A stretch of DNA of 64,000 nucleotides from Bailinhaonella thermotolerans. Its GTDB lineage: Bacteria; Actinomycetota; Actinomycetes; Streptosporangiales; Streptosporangiaceae. The notes under the pieces were generated by a model. The model did not search any database. It was not told the origin of the DNA and saw only the letters and a list, made by a program, of their open reading frames with translations. Shown here piece after piece: positions 44,225 through 55,046 of this stretch. Positions within the stretch are counted from its first letter, which is position 1. The number at the start of each line of letters is the position of its first letter. The stretch covers positions 558,001 to 622,000 of the forward strand of contig NZ_QZEY01000004.1 in NCBI RefSeq assembly GCF_003594875.1. Direction: 5' to 3'. Made by a program: the position numbers and the translations under genes.

Positions 44225-44614
44225 TCAGAACGCGACCCCGCAGCGCAGGATCACGTTGGCGTACGGCCGGGCCTCGCCGGTCCTGACGACGAGCCGGACG
44301 CCGCGCGCGCGGCGCTTGAGCTCGTCGTGCGGGACGTGGACCAGCCCCGGCAGCCGCCCGGCGAGCAGGTCCGCGCAGTCCGGGTTGGCCTCGCGGACCT
44401 CGCCCGCGGCCACCGCGCCCTCCACGACCAGCTCGGCCAGCAGCCCGTCCAGGACCTCGGCGAACGCCGGCACGCCCGGCCGGAACGCCAGGTCCACGAC
44501 CTCGGCGCCGGGCGGGATCGGCATCCCGCTGTCGCACACGAGCACCTCGTCGGTGTGCCCGAGCCGGGCCAGTGCGCCGGACAGGGCGGCGTTGAGGATT
44601 CCGCCGCGCTTCAC
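44225..44614 (-). CDS. rbsD: D-ribose pyranase RbsD
   Basis: A 129-residue enzyme that interconverts the pyranose forms of D-ribose so that imported sugar reaches the kinase in a usable form. Family text includes the N-terminal KRGGILNAALSGALARLGHT with the catalytic His in LGHTDEVLVCDSGMPIP, EVVDLAFRPGVPAF, and the C-terminal VVRTGEARPYANVILRCGV. The GTG start at 44614 overlaps the stop of rbsK (GTGA), so the two are translationally coupled. It is the last gene of the ribose operon, and a strong terminator hairpin lies just downstream. Confidence 0.93.
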   Translation of the reverse strand: MKRGGILNAALSGALARLGHTDEVLVCDSGMPIPPGAEVVDLAFRPGVPAFAEVLDGLLAELVVEGAVAAGEVREANPDCADLLAGRLPGLVHVPHDELKRRARGVRLVVRTGEARPYANVILRCGVAF

Positions 44615-45540
44615 AGGGCCTCCACCTCCTCCGCCGTGGGGAACGAACTCTGGGCGCCGGGCCTCCGCACCGCCGCCGCCCCGACCCTGGCCGCGAACAC
44701 CGCGGCCTCGCGCAGCCCGTCGCCGCGCGCCAGCCGCCAGGCCAGCGCGCCGGTGAAGGCGTCGCCCGCGCCCGTGGTGTCCACGGCGGTCACGCGGGGA
44801 CTGGGCACCCGGCCCTCCCCGGCGACGACCGCGCCCTCGGCGCCGAGCGTGACCACGACCGACCGGGGCCCGAGCGTCAGCAGCGCCGACGCCCGCTCCT
44901 CCGGATCCTCCGGGGCGTCCTCGCCCAGCAGGAACGCGGCCTCGTGCTCGTTGACGATCAGCGGGTCGCACAGCGCGAGCAGCCCGGCCGGCACCGGGGC
45001 GGGCGGCGAGGGGTTGAACACGACCCGGGTCCCGGCCGCCTCCGCCGCGCGGGCGGCCGCCAGCACGGCCGGGAGGGGCACCTCGAGCTGGAGCGAGAGG
45101 ACCCGGGCGGCGCCGATCAGGTCCGCGGCCCCGGCCACGTCCTCCTCGGTGAGGCGGGCGTTGGCGCCGGGCGAGACGATGATGCTGTTGTCTCCCTCGG
45201 GCCCGACGGTGATCAGCGCGACCCCCGTCGGGCCCGGGGTGGCGGCCAGGCGGGACACGTCCACGCCGTCCCGCTCCAGCGATGCCCGCAGCAGCGCCCC
45301 GTGCCCGTCGTCGCCGACCCGCCCCAGCAGCGCCGTGCGCGCGCCCAGCCGGGCGGCGGCGACCGCCTGGTTGGCGCCCTTGCCGCCGGGGAAGGTGGCC
45401 AGGTCCGACCCGGCCACCGTCTCGCCGGACGCGGGCCGCCGCTCGACCCGCACCACCAGGTCCGCGTTGGCCGAGCCCGCCACCACCACGTCGTACGGCC
45501 GGGCGGCGGGCTCCCGCGCGCTCATCGGGCCGGTGGTCAT
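44611..45540 (-). CDS. rbsK: Ribokinase
   Basis: A 309-residue PfkB-family kinase that phosphorylates D-ribose to ribose 5-phosphate. Key features are GSANADLVVRVERRPASGET near the start, the substrate loop GGKGANQAVAAARLG, and the anion-hole/catalytic motif DTTGAGDAFTGAL. An alternative start lies at MSAREPAARPYD five codons in. The ATG at 45540 overlaps the rbsB stop (ATGA). Its motifs are the normal family form and make a useful local reference for the altered PfkB domains at 8148-11272. The protein is cytosolic and acts directly after transport and RbsD. Confidence 0.93.
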   Translation of the reverse strand: MTTGPMSAREPAARPYDVVVAGSANADLVVRVERRPASGETVAGSDLATFPGGKGANQAVAAARLGARTALLGRVGDDGHGALLRASLERDGVDVSRLAATPGPTGVALITVGPEGDNSIIVSPGANARLTEEDVAGAADLIGAARVLSLQLEVPLPAVLAAARAAEAAGTRVVFNPSPPAPVPAGLLALCDPLIVNEHEAAFLLGEDAPEDPEERASALLTLGPRSVVVTLGAEGAVVAGEGRVPSPRVTAVDTTGAGDAFTGALAWRLARGDGLREAAVFAARVGAAAVRRPGAQSSFPTAEEVEAL

Positions 45541-46499
45541 GACGTGGCGAACTGGGCGGCGTTGTCCTTGTTCGCGATCGTGACCGGGACGGCGACGACG
45601 GACTCGATCTTCTCGCCCTTGGCGGCCTTGATCGCGTTCTGGACGGCGGTCTGGCCGAGCAGGGCGGGCTGCTGGGCGACGGAGGCGCTCAGGGTGCCCG
45701 CCTGGATGGCCTTGATGCCGTCCGGGGTGCCGTCGAAGCCGACGACCTTGACCTCCTTGCCGGCCTTGGCCCCGAGCGCCTTGATCGCGCCGAGCGCCAT
45801 CTCGTCGTTCTCGGCGAAGACGCCGGTGATGCCGGGGTTGGACTGGAGCAGGTTGGTCATGACGTCCAGGCCCTTGGCGCGGTCGAAGTCGGCCGGCTGC
45901 TTGGCGACGACCTGGATGCCGGGGAACGCCTTGATGCCCTCGGCGAAGCCCTGGCCGCGGTCGCGCGAGGCGGAGGTGCCGGGCACGCCCTGGAGCACGA
46001 CGACCTTGCCCTTCTCGCCGAGCTGCTTGGCCAGCTCCTGCGCGGCGAGCTTGCCGCCGGCCACGTTGTCCGAGGCCACGGTCTGGGTGACCGGCGCGCC
46101 GTTGACGCCGCGGTCGGCCGCGATCACCGGGATCTTCGACCGCTCGGCCGCCTTCACGGCGGGGGCGGCGGCGTCGGAGTCCACCGGGTTGAGGATGACG
46201 GCCTTCATGTTCTGGCTGGTGAAGTTCTGGACCTGGTTCACCTGCTGGGAGGCGTCGTTCTGCGCGTCGGTGACGGTCAGCTTGACGCCCTGCTTGGCGG
46301 CCTCGTCCTCCGCGCCCTTGCGCAGGTGCACGAAGTAGGGGTTGTTGAGCGTGGAGACCGACATGCCGATCTTGATGTCGCCGCCGCCCGAGCCGCCGGA
46401 GCCGGAGCCGCCGGAGTCCCCGGAGCCACCGGAGCCGCAGGCCGTCACGGCCAGGGCCAGGGCGGCGCCGGCGGTGGCGAGGGTGAGCATTCGCTTCAT
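45537..46499 (-). CDS. rbsB: Ribose-binding lipoprotein
   Basis: A 320-residue periplasmic-binding-protein-type lipoprotein (type I fold, ribose/galactose class) that captures ribose outside the membrane for RbsAC. The signal MKRMLTLATAGAALALAV ends in lipobox VTAC with the Cys at residue 21, followed by a Gly/Ser spacer. The mature protein shows GMSVSTLNNPYFVHLRKGAE, AVILNPVDSDAAAPAV, VIAADRGVNG and GVFAENDEMALGAIKAL, all typical of RbsB. It lies 18 bases downstream of rbsC with an AGGTAAGAC-type ribosome-binding region and overlaps rbsK. Confidence 0.93.
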   Translation of the reverse strand: MKRMLTLATAGAALALAVTACGSGGSGDSGGSGSGGSGGGDIKIGMSVSTLNNPYFVHLRKGAEDEAAKQGVKLTVTDAQNDASQQVNQVQNFTSQNMKAVILNPVDSDAAAPAVKAAERSKIPVIAADRGVNGAPVTQTVASDNVAGGKLAAQELAKQLGEKGKVVVLQGVPGTSASRDRGQGFAEGIKAFPGIQVVAKQPADFDRAKGLDVMTNLLQSNPGITGVFAENDEMALGAIKALGAKAGKEVKVVGFDGTPDGIKAIQAGTLSASVAQQPALLGQTAVQNAIKAAKGEKIESVVAVPVTIANKDNAAQFATS

Positions 46500-46517
46500 G
46501 GTCTTACCTCGTTCGTA

Positions 46518-47463
46518 TCAGTTGGACGCCTTGCGGCGGAGGGTGTCGAGCAGGACCGCGAGCGCGATCACCACGCCGATCACCACCTGCTGCCAGAAGG
46601 CGGAGACGGAGAGCAGGTTCAGGCCGTTGCGCAGCACCGCGAGGATGAGCGCGCCGACGAAGGTTCCGAACGCCCGGCCCTTGCCGCCGGACAGGCTGGC
46701 CCCGCCGATGACGACGGCGGCGATCGCGTCCAGCTCGTACCCGGACGCGGCCTGCGGCTGCGCCGAGGCGAGCCGGCTGGCCAGCACGACGCCGCCGACG
46801 GCCGCGAAGGCCCCGGACAGCGCGTAGGTGACGAGCTTCTGCCGGTTGACCTTGATCCCGGAGAGCCGGGCGGCCTCCTCGTTGCCGCCGATGGCGTACA
46901 TCGCGCGGCCGGGGTAGGTGCGGTTGAGCACGACCGCCGTGATGACGCCCATGAACACCATCACCAGCACGGGCACCGGCAGGTACTCCGCGATCGTGTC
47001 GCCGAGGTGCGCCACGGTCTCCGGCATCGGGATCGGGCTGCCCTCGGACAGGACGAGCGCCAGGCCCCTGGCCACGCCGAGCATGGCCAGGGTGGCGATG
47101 AACGGCGGCAGCTTGCCGTACGCCACGAGGGCGGCGTTGACCAGCCCGCACAGCAGGCCGACCGCGAGCGCGAGGAGCGCGGCCAGCGGCCAGGGCAGCC
47201 CGGCCTCCGTGGCGGACCAGGCCAGCACGATCGCCGACAGCGCGGCCACCGCGCCGACCGACAGGTCGATGCCGCCGGTGATGATGACGAACGTCACGCC
47301 GAACGCCAGGATCGCGGTGACGGCGGCCTGGACGCCCACGTTGAGCAGGTTGGTCACGGTCAGGAAGTCGCCCGACAGCAGCGCGAGCGCGACCACGAGC
47401 ACGACCAGGCCCGCCAGGGAGCCGTTCTCGGCCAGCCAGGCGGACGGGCGCTTGGACAGCACG

Positions 47464-47480
<17 letters not shown>
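46518..47480 (-). CDS. rbsC: Ribose ABC transporter permease
   Basis: A 320-residue integral membrane permease of the BPD-transport-2 (RbsC/AraH) class with eight to ten predicted membrane segments. Family motifs are GGIDLSVGAVAALS, the cytoplasmic loop RTYPGRAMYAIGGNEEAARL (SGIKVNR follows), and GGASLSGGKGRAFGTFVGAL near the C-terminus. It forms the channel for RbsA and RbsB. Its start overlaps the rbsA stop by 17 bases, which supports coupled translation. Confidence 0.93.
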
Positions 47481-50063
<2,583 letters not shown>

Positions 50064-50067
50064 TGAG

Positions 50068-50095
50068 GTTATGTAATCGATTACACGACTGACAA
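50068..50095 (-). promoter_or_regulatory. Predicted rbs operon promoter
   Basis: On the minus strand TTGTCA (-35, 50090-50095) and CATAAC (-10, 50068-50073) are 16 bases apart. The perfect operator fills the spacer, a standard repression layout. Confidence 0.55.
50072..50085. promoter_or_regulatory. rbs operator 1 (perfect palindrome)
   Basis: TGTAATCGATTACA is a perfect 14-bp palindrome with the central CG typical of LacI-family operators, 33 bases upstream of the rbsR start. Confidence 0.85.
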
Positions 50096-50185
50096 CCTGA
50101 GACGGGTGTGAAACGGCTCACAGGCCCGGCCTCCCGTGCGGGGTATCGGGGCGCGCCCGCCCCGGGGGCTCACGCGGGGGGGGGG

Positions 50186-51169
50186 TCACCGGGGGAGGTC
50201 CAGGTCGAAGCCGTGGCCGGCCAGCTCCGTCAGGAAGGGCACGGGGTCCACGAGCCGCTCGATGTGGGAGACGCCGGGAGGCAGGAGCGGCAGGCGCTCG
50301 GCGAGGAGGGCGGCCGCGAGACCCGTGGCGCGGCTCTGGAGGCGGCCGGAGAAGGACGCCCCCGCGCCGCCGGCCTCGACGGTCACCGCGAAGCCGTCCC
50401 CGCCGACGTGGACCCCGGCCAGCGCGGACAGGAGCGCGGCGCGGACCCGGGGGCGCCGGAGCAGGCGGGCCGCGGCGGGCCGGCCGGCGGCGGCCAGCAG
50501 CGCCGTGAACGCGCGGGAGTCCAGGCACAGCCCGGTGACGGCGTCCGCGAGCCCGAGGGTGGCCGGGAGCGTGTGCTGGTCGGAGAAGGGGAACCGGTGT
50601 ACCGTGCGCTCGCCGTACGGCGCGGGGAAGCGGGCCCGCCACGAGCCGCCGAGCCCGGCCAGGCCGTCCAGCGTCCACGCGAGCGCGGCCGGCCCGTGGT
50701 GCTCGCCGGATCCCAGCAGTACGGCGACGCGCACGCGGTCCGCGCCGGAGCGCTCGGTGACGTGCCGGGCGAGCAGGTTGGTCACGCCCGGGGCGAGGCC
50801 CACGCTGAGGGCGGCGGCCGACCCGCGCTCGCGGGCCAGGCCGTCGAGGCCGGCGATGGCGTCCAGGGTCGGGTGGGACGCCGAGACGTCCAGGTAGTGG
50901 ATCCCGCGTTCCAGGCAGGCCCGCGCCACCCGCGCGTTGTCCCGCTCCGCGCACATCAGGACGGTCCCGGTCCCGTCCAGCGCGGCGGCCAGGGAGGCGG
51001 GGTCCGCCGCGTCCACCCGCGCCGTCCGGCTGCCCGGGACCGGCCTGGCCCGGCCCGGATCGCGCCCGGCCACGACCACGTCGTGCCGCCCGGCCAGCGC
51101 TGCCGCGGCGTGCCGGCCCACCGCGCCGTATCCGCCCAGGATGAGGATCGCCGTACTTTTTGTAGTCAC
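50186..51169 (-). CDS. NAD(P)-binding oxidoreductase, saccharopine-dehydrogenase-like
   Basis: About 327 residues. The N-terminal Rossmann fold is clear (AILILGGYGAVGRHAAAAL), followed by VDAADPASLAAAL, GIHYLDVSASHPTLDAI and GLAPGVTNLLARHV, the pattern of saccharopine dehydrogenase-like and related trans-acting reductase proteins. I chose the GTG at 51169 rather than a start 36 bases upstream, because the latter would run into the promoter shared with the divergent TetR gene. With this start the mRNA is probably leaderless and the palindromic operator covers the start codon. The substrate is unknown. The linked TetR protein presumably controls it. Confidence 0.65.
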   Translation of the reverse strand: MTTKSTAILILGGYGAVGRHAAAALAGRHDVVVAGRDPGRARPVPGSRTARVDAADPASLAAALDGTGTVLMCAERDNARVARACLERGIHYLDVSASHPTLDAIAGLDGLARERGSAAALSVGLAPGVTNLLARHVTERSGADRVRVAVLLGSGEHHGPAALAWTLDGLAGLGGSWRARFPAPYGERTVHRFPFSDQHTLPATLGLADAVTGLCLDSRAFTALLAAAGRPAAARLLRRPRVRAALLSALAGVHVGGDGFAVTVEAGGAGASFSGRLQSRATGLAAALLAERLPLLPPGVSHIERLVDPVPFLTELAGHGFDLDLPR

Positions 51170-51176
51170 ACTACAA
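51160..51176. promoter_or_regulatory. TetR-type operator between divergent genes
   Basis: TTGTAGTCACACTACAA is a perfect 7+3+7 palindrome over the start of the oxidoreductase gene. A half-matching copy (TTGTAGT) recurs at 51185-51191 toward the TetR start. Confidence 0.75.
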
Positions 51177-51196
51177 GAATGTTTTTGTAGTGCTGC

Positions 51197-51202
51197 TATA
51201 GT
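51197..51202 (+). promoter_or_regulatory. Predicted -10 box of the TetR gene
   Basis: TATAGT lies 8 bases before the GTG start, implying a leaderless or near-leaderless transcript. No good -35 is visible. Confidence 0.4.
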
Positions 51203-51210
51203 CAAGTCCC

Positions 51211-51870
51211 GTGAGCGAGAACGCGGGAACCGGGCGGGGCCGGACGGACGGCCGCGCCGCGCGGGCGCGGGCGACCCGCGCCAAGATCACGGCCGCCGCC
51301 GCCGAGCTGTTCACCACCGCCGGATACGCCGCCACCAGCATCGGCGCCATCGCCGCCCGCGCCGGAGTGAGCGAGCAGACGGTCTACTACGCCTTCGGCA
51401 CCAAGAAGGCCGTCCTCGCCGCCGCCCTCGACCGGGCGGTGGCGGGCGACGACGAGCCCGTGCCCACCCTCGAACGCCCCTGGGCCCGCGCGGCCCTGGC
51501 CGACCCCGACCCCGTCGGCCAGATCCGCCGCCAGGTCGCCGGCGCCGGTGACATCTACCTCCGCGCCGCCCCCCTCCTCGACGCCGTGCGCGGCGCCGCC
51601 CCCGCGGACCCCGACCTGGCCGAGGTCTGGGCCCTCAACACCGCCCAGCGCCTCACCGTCCAGCGCGCCTTCACCGAGGCCCTGGCCCGCAAGACCCCCC
51701 TCCGCCCCGGCCTGACGATCGAGACCGCCGCCGACACCGCCCTGGCCCTCCAGTCCCCCGAGACCTACACCCTCCTGGTCCACACCCGCTCCTGGCCCCA
51801 CACCCAATGGCTCACCTGGTCCGAGACCACCCTCACCACCCTCCTCACCACCCTCCCCCCACCCCCCTGA
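51211..51870 (+). CDS. TetR-family transcriptional regulator
   Basis: A 219-residue TetR-family repressor. The DNA-binding domain is RAKITAAAAELFTTAGYAAT followed by SIGAIAARAGVSEQTVYYAF; the rest is an alpha-helical ligand-binding and dimerisation domain without recognisable specificity. The GTG at 51211 is divergent from the saccharopine-dehydrogenase-like gene, and the palindrome at 51160-51176 sits between them, so self-control and control of the neighbour are both likely. The C-terminal end is Thr/Leu/Pro-rich (TTLLTTLPPPP). Confidence 0.88.
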   Translation: MSENAGTGRGRTDGRAARARATRAKITAAAAELFTTAGYAATSIGAIAARAGVSEQTVYYAFGTKKAVLAAALDRAVAGDDEPVPTLERPWARAALADPDPVGQIRRQVAGAGDIYLRAAPLLDAVRGAAPADPDLAEVWALNTAQRLTVQRAFTEALARKTPLRPGLTIETAADTALALQSPETYTLLVHTRSWPHTQWLTWSETTLTTLLTTLPPPP

Positions 51871-51920
51871 CGCCGGCCCCCCGAGGACCGGGGGCGCGGT
51901 GGCGGTGGCCGCCGCCGGAT

Positions 51921-52733
51921 TCAGAGCGAGGCGGTCTTGGCCAGGGCGGCGAGGAACAGGACGGCCAGGGCTTCCAGGCCGTAGACGATGTTGCGGCCGG
52001 TGGGGCCGAAGAACATGAACGCGACCGCGGCGGCGAGGCAGGCGAGGGTGAGGACGACGTCGACGAGGCCGAGGATCAGGGCGGCGATCAGGCGGAGGAG
52101 GAACCACGCGAAGCCGGCGCCGTACCCCTGGGAGATCGTCGAGTCGTCGTAGGCCCAGCGGGACAGGGCGAAGGGGGAGTAGACGCAGTCCTTCCAGTAC
52201 TGGTCCCAGCGGTCGAACGGGCCCGCCGTGCGCTCCCGCACGGTGACGGCGGCCTCCCTGAACTCGATCGTCCGCACGTTCCCCGCGGTGACGTCGATCA
52301 GCACCCGGCCCTCGACGACCTCGATCGTGGTCGAGCCGTTGACCACCGCGGTGAGCCGGCCGCCGTGGCCCCGGAGCTTGTAGATGTGGTCGAACCCGAG
52401 GCTGCCGGGATCGCCGGGCCGGCCCTTCGCGTCGCGGATGACGACGTAGGTCGCGTCCTTCTCCCGTTCCGGGAGCGCGTATTCCGCCCCGATCGAGAAC
52501 ACGCCGACAGGCGTCACCACCGAGGTCTCCCCCGAGACCTTGACGCCGGACGGGCTCCACTCGAACTTCACCGGGATGAGCACCGGGTGGTAGGTCCCCT
52601 TCACCTCCCCGGCGGAGCAGCCGGAGACGGCGAGGACGAGGGCCGCGAGCAGAGCGCGCACGGTCCTCGTGAGGTACGGCCCGCGCCGGTTCCCGTCGAG
52701 CCCTCGCGCCGGAGGAGAGAGAACGCCTGCCAT
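51921..52733 (-). CDS. Membrane-anchored lipoprotein of unknown function
   Basis: About 270 residues. The ATG at 52733 has GAGGAG six bases upstream; a later GTG (TVRALLAALVLAV) would give a more standard signal sequence. The lipobox is VSGC. The extracytoplasmic part (about 45-190) is beta-rich (GVKVSGETSVVTPVGVFSIG) and shares this feel with actinobacterial proteins that contain GVFSIGAEYALPEREKDATY-type text. A C-terminal pair of hydrophobic segments (FAWFLLRLIAALILGLVDVV and IVYGLEALAVLFLAALA) suggests membrane insertion besides the lipid anchor. I do not recognise a named family. It converges with the TetR gene. Confidence 0.55.
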   Translation of the reverse strand: MAGVLSPPARGLDGNRRGPYLTRTVRALLAALVLAVSGCSAGEVKGTYHPVLIPVKFEWSPSGVKVSGETSVVTPVGVFSIGAEYALPEREKDATYVVIRDAKGRPGDPGSLGFDHIYKLRGHGGRLTAVVNGSTTIEVVEGRVLIDVTAGNVRTIEFREAAVTVRERTAGPFDRWDQYWKDCVYSPFALSRWAYDDSTISQGYGAGFAWFLLRLIAALILGLVDVVLTLACLAAAVAFMFFGPTGRNIVYGLEALAVLFLAALAKTASL

Positions 52734-52824
52734 CAACCGCTCCTCGCTGCCCGGGCACCCGCCCGGGCATGAACGACCAATGATCGTGACGCGGCCCCGA
52801 GTCCGCCCGGTCCCGCCGGGCGAT

Positions 52825-52845
52825 CGCGTTCACCCCATGAACGCG
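52825..52845. promoter_or_regulatory. Inverted repeat upstream of the lipoprotein gene
   Basis: CGCGTTCA (52825-52832) and TGAACGCG (52838-52845) are perfect arms around 5 bases, between the leftward genes. It may be an operator or the terminator of the upstream gene. Confidence 0.3.
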
Positions 52846-52925
52846 CGGCGCATCGCGAGGGTTCCGGTGCGTGATCGCCCCGGCGCCCGGTTCGGGCGAG
52901 ATGGGGGTGGTGGGTGGGGGCTGCT

Positions 52926-53630
52926 TCAGTCGGTTAGGGCTATGAAGAGGGGGGTGGCGAGGGTGCCTGTGGGGGTGGGCCAGTGGGGGTGGGAGGAGGT
53001 CGCGGGGCCGGAGGCGAGGCGTTTGGCCAGGAATTCGCATGCGCCGAGGGGGGTGCCGCGGGAGGCGATCTCGTGGGCGGGGGAGTGGAGGCGGCCGGGG
53101 ACCAGCTCGGGGTGGACGGGGAAGGCGGGGCGGCCGAGCTGGTCGTGTTCCGGGACCGCGGCGCCGATCTCGGCCGCGTACGCCTTGAGGGCCTGCTGGA
53201 GGCCGAGCCGGCCGGACGGGGAGAGCCCGCCGCCCTGGATGGGCGGGGCGCCGGCCTGCGAGGTCAGGTGGCGGGCCGCGCCGCCCATGACGAGGAAGGC
53301 CCCCGTCTCGGAGGCGCCGGCGAACAGCACGGCCCGGTCCGCCGCGCCGTCGCCGGCCGGGGGGAGGAGCACGGCGGAGAGCGGCATCCTGCCGTAGATC
53401 CACGCCGCCGGCTCGTCCACGCTCCCGACCGGCTCGCTCGCGTAGATCCGGTCCTCGACGGCGGTGAGCTTGTCGTAGAGGCCGGGCTCGCCGGTGGTCT
53501 CGCTGCGCCGGGTGGCCCTGAGCACCTTCACGTCCAGGCCCACCTCGTGGCTCACGGCCGGGCCCGGCCCGCCGAGCTGGCCGTACAGCATCTCGACCTT
53601 GGCGACGGACAGGTACTCGTAGTAGCGCAT
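52926..53630 (-). CDS. DUF7019-like protein of unknown function
   Basis: A 234-residue protein. The N-terminus MRYYEYLSVAKVEMLYGQL resembles the actinobacterial family I remember as DUF7019 (MRYYxYxSDxKVDML), whose function is unknown. The ATG at 53630 has AAAGGGA upstream. Other visible features are the weakly hydrophobic AVLFAGASETGAFLVMGGAARHLT (split by charge) and LGACEFLAKRL near the C-terminus. There is no signal peptide or clear membrane segment. The last 25 residues are rich in Pro, Thr and His. Neighbouring genes give no functional hint. Confidence 0.6.
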   Translation of the reverse strand: MRYYEYLSVAKVEMLYGQLGGPGPAVSHEVGLDVKVLRATRRSETTGEPGLYDKLTAVEDRIYASEPVGSVDEPAAWIYGRMPLSAVLLPPAGDGAADRAVLFAGASETGAFLVMGGAARHLTSQAGAPPIQGGGLSPSGRLGLQQALKAYAAEIGAAVPEHDQLGRPAFPVHPELVPGRLHSPAHEIASRGTPLGACEFLAKRLASGPATSSHPHWPTPTGTLATPLFIALTD

Positions 53631-53800
53631 GAATCCCTTTCCCTGCGGAGGCGGGGACCTCGCCCTCCCATCCTGGCCCCTCGCGCCGCCCCGCGTCCGG
53701 CGATCGCCCGCGCCGCCCGCCGCCCTCCCGGCCTCCGGCCGGGACCCCGGTCCCGCGGCCATGACGCCGGTCCTGGCCGCCGGGACCCGGTCCCCGCGGG

Positions 53801-54985
53801 CTAGGACCCGGCGGCGGGGACCTGGCCGCGGTCGAAGTAGGCGGCGAGACCGGGGTCGAGGGGCGGCACGTCGTACGGCACGCCGCCGTCGCGCAGGGAC
53901 ATCGTGGCCATGTACGCCGCGGCGACGCTCATCCGGGCGGAGACCGGGGAGGTGTCGGTGACCCCGCCGTCCCGGGCGAAGCGGACGAACTCCTCGGCGA
54001 TCTTGAGGTCGGCCCCGCCGTGCGACCCCTCGGAGCGGGGCACGCGGTAGGTGACGTCGGCCTCCGGGCGGTAGCCGCCGGGCCCGGTGTTCCAGACCCT
54101 GACCTCGGCCCCCTCGGTGTCGCCGAAGTTCTCCAGCCGGCCCTCGGTGCCGATGACGGTGTAGTTGCGCCAGTAGTCGGGGGTGAAGTGGCACTGCTGG
54201 TAGGCCGCGATGACCCCGTTGTCCAGGCGCATGTTCATCACGCTGACGTCCTCCACCTCGACCCGGTGGTTGAGCCCCGTCATCGCCGTGGGCGGCCACG
54301 TGAACTCCCGCAGCCAGCCCTCGGGCCGGGGCGTCCCCGGCTCCCTGCGGGGCGCTCCGCCGTACACCATCAGGTCGCCCAGGGCGTTGACCCGCGTGGT
54401 GTGGCCGCCCGCGAGCCAGTGCACCACGTCCAGGTCGTGGGCGGCCTTCTGCAGCAGCAGCCCGGTCGTCCGGGACCGCTCGGCGTGCCAGTCCTTGAAG
54501 TAGTAGTCGCCGCCGTAGCCGACGAAGTGCCGCACCCAGACGGTCTTCGGCTCCCCGATCGCCCCGGAGGCGATGATCTCGCGCATGAGCCGCACGACCC
54601 GCATGTGCCGCATGTTGTGGCCGACGTAGAGCCGGGTCCCGGTCTCGCGCGCGGCGCGCAGGATGTCGTCGCAGCCCTCGACGGTGATGTGCATCGGCTT
54701 CTCCAGGAACACCGCCTTGCCCGCACGCAGGCAGTCGATCGCGATGTCCCGGTGGGTGTCGTCGGGGGTCAGCACGGCCACCGCGTCCACGTCGTCCCTG
54801 GCGAGCAGCTCCCGGTGGTCGGTGGTGGCGAACGGCTCGCCGAACGCGGCCGCCCGCTCCTTCAGCGCGGCCGGGTCGGTGTCGCAGACGGCCGTCACCG
54901 CCGAGCCCCGCCCGGGCCGGTGCGCGGCCAGGGCGAGGGTCACCCGCAGGCCGAGGCCGATGACGCCGATACGAAGGTCGTCCAC
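53801..54985 (-). CDS. Gfo/Idh/MocA-family oxidoreductase
   Basis: A 394-residue NAD(P)-dependent sugar oxidoreductase. The Rossmann motif is RIGVIGLGLR at the N-terminus, the family EKP motif is in AVFLEKPMHIT, and the substrate-side His/Asp are in KAAHDLDVVHWLAGG. The GTG start has AAAGGAC upstream. It is the third gene of an apparent operon with the PL8 lyase and the DUF2264 protein (61-base gap), so a likely job is oxidising, reducing or epimerising a sugar released by the lyase. The exact substrate cannot be read from the sequence. Confidence 0.88.
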   Translation of the reverse strand: MDDLRIGVIGLGLRVTLALAAHRPGRGSAVTAVCDTDPAALKERAAAFGEPFATTDHRELLARDDVDAVAVLTPDDTHRDIAIDCLRAGKAVFLEKPMHITVEGCDDILRAARETGTRLYVGHNMRHMRVVRLMREIIASGAIGEPKTVWVRHFVGYGGDYYFKDWHAERSRTTGLLLQKAAHDLDVVHWLAGGHTTRVNALGDLMVYGGAPRREPGTPRPEGWLREFTWPPTAMTGLNHRVEVEDVSVMNMRLDNGVIAAYQQCHFTPDYWRNYTVIGTEGRLENFGDTEGAEVRVWNTGPGGYRPEADVTYRVPRSEGSHGGADLKIAEEFVRFARDGGVTDTSPVSARMSVAAAYMATMSLRDGGVPYDVPPLDPGLAAYFDRGQVPAAGS

Positions 54986-55046
54986 TTGCGTCCTTTCCCG
55001 CGCACGCGTCCGCGTGCGCTTCGTCGCGTTGAGGTTGCCGCGGCCG

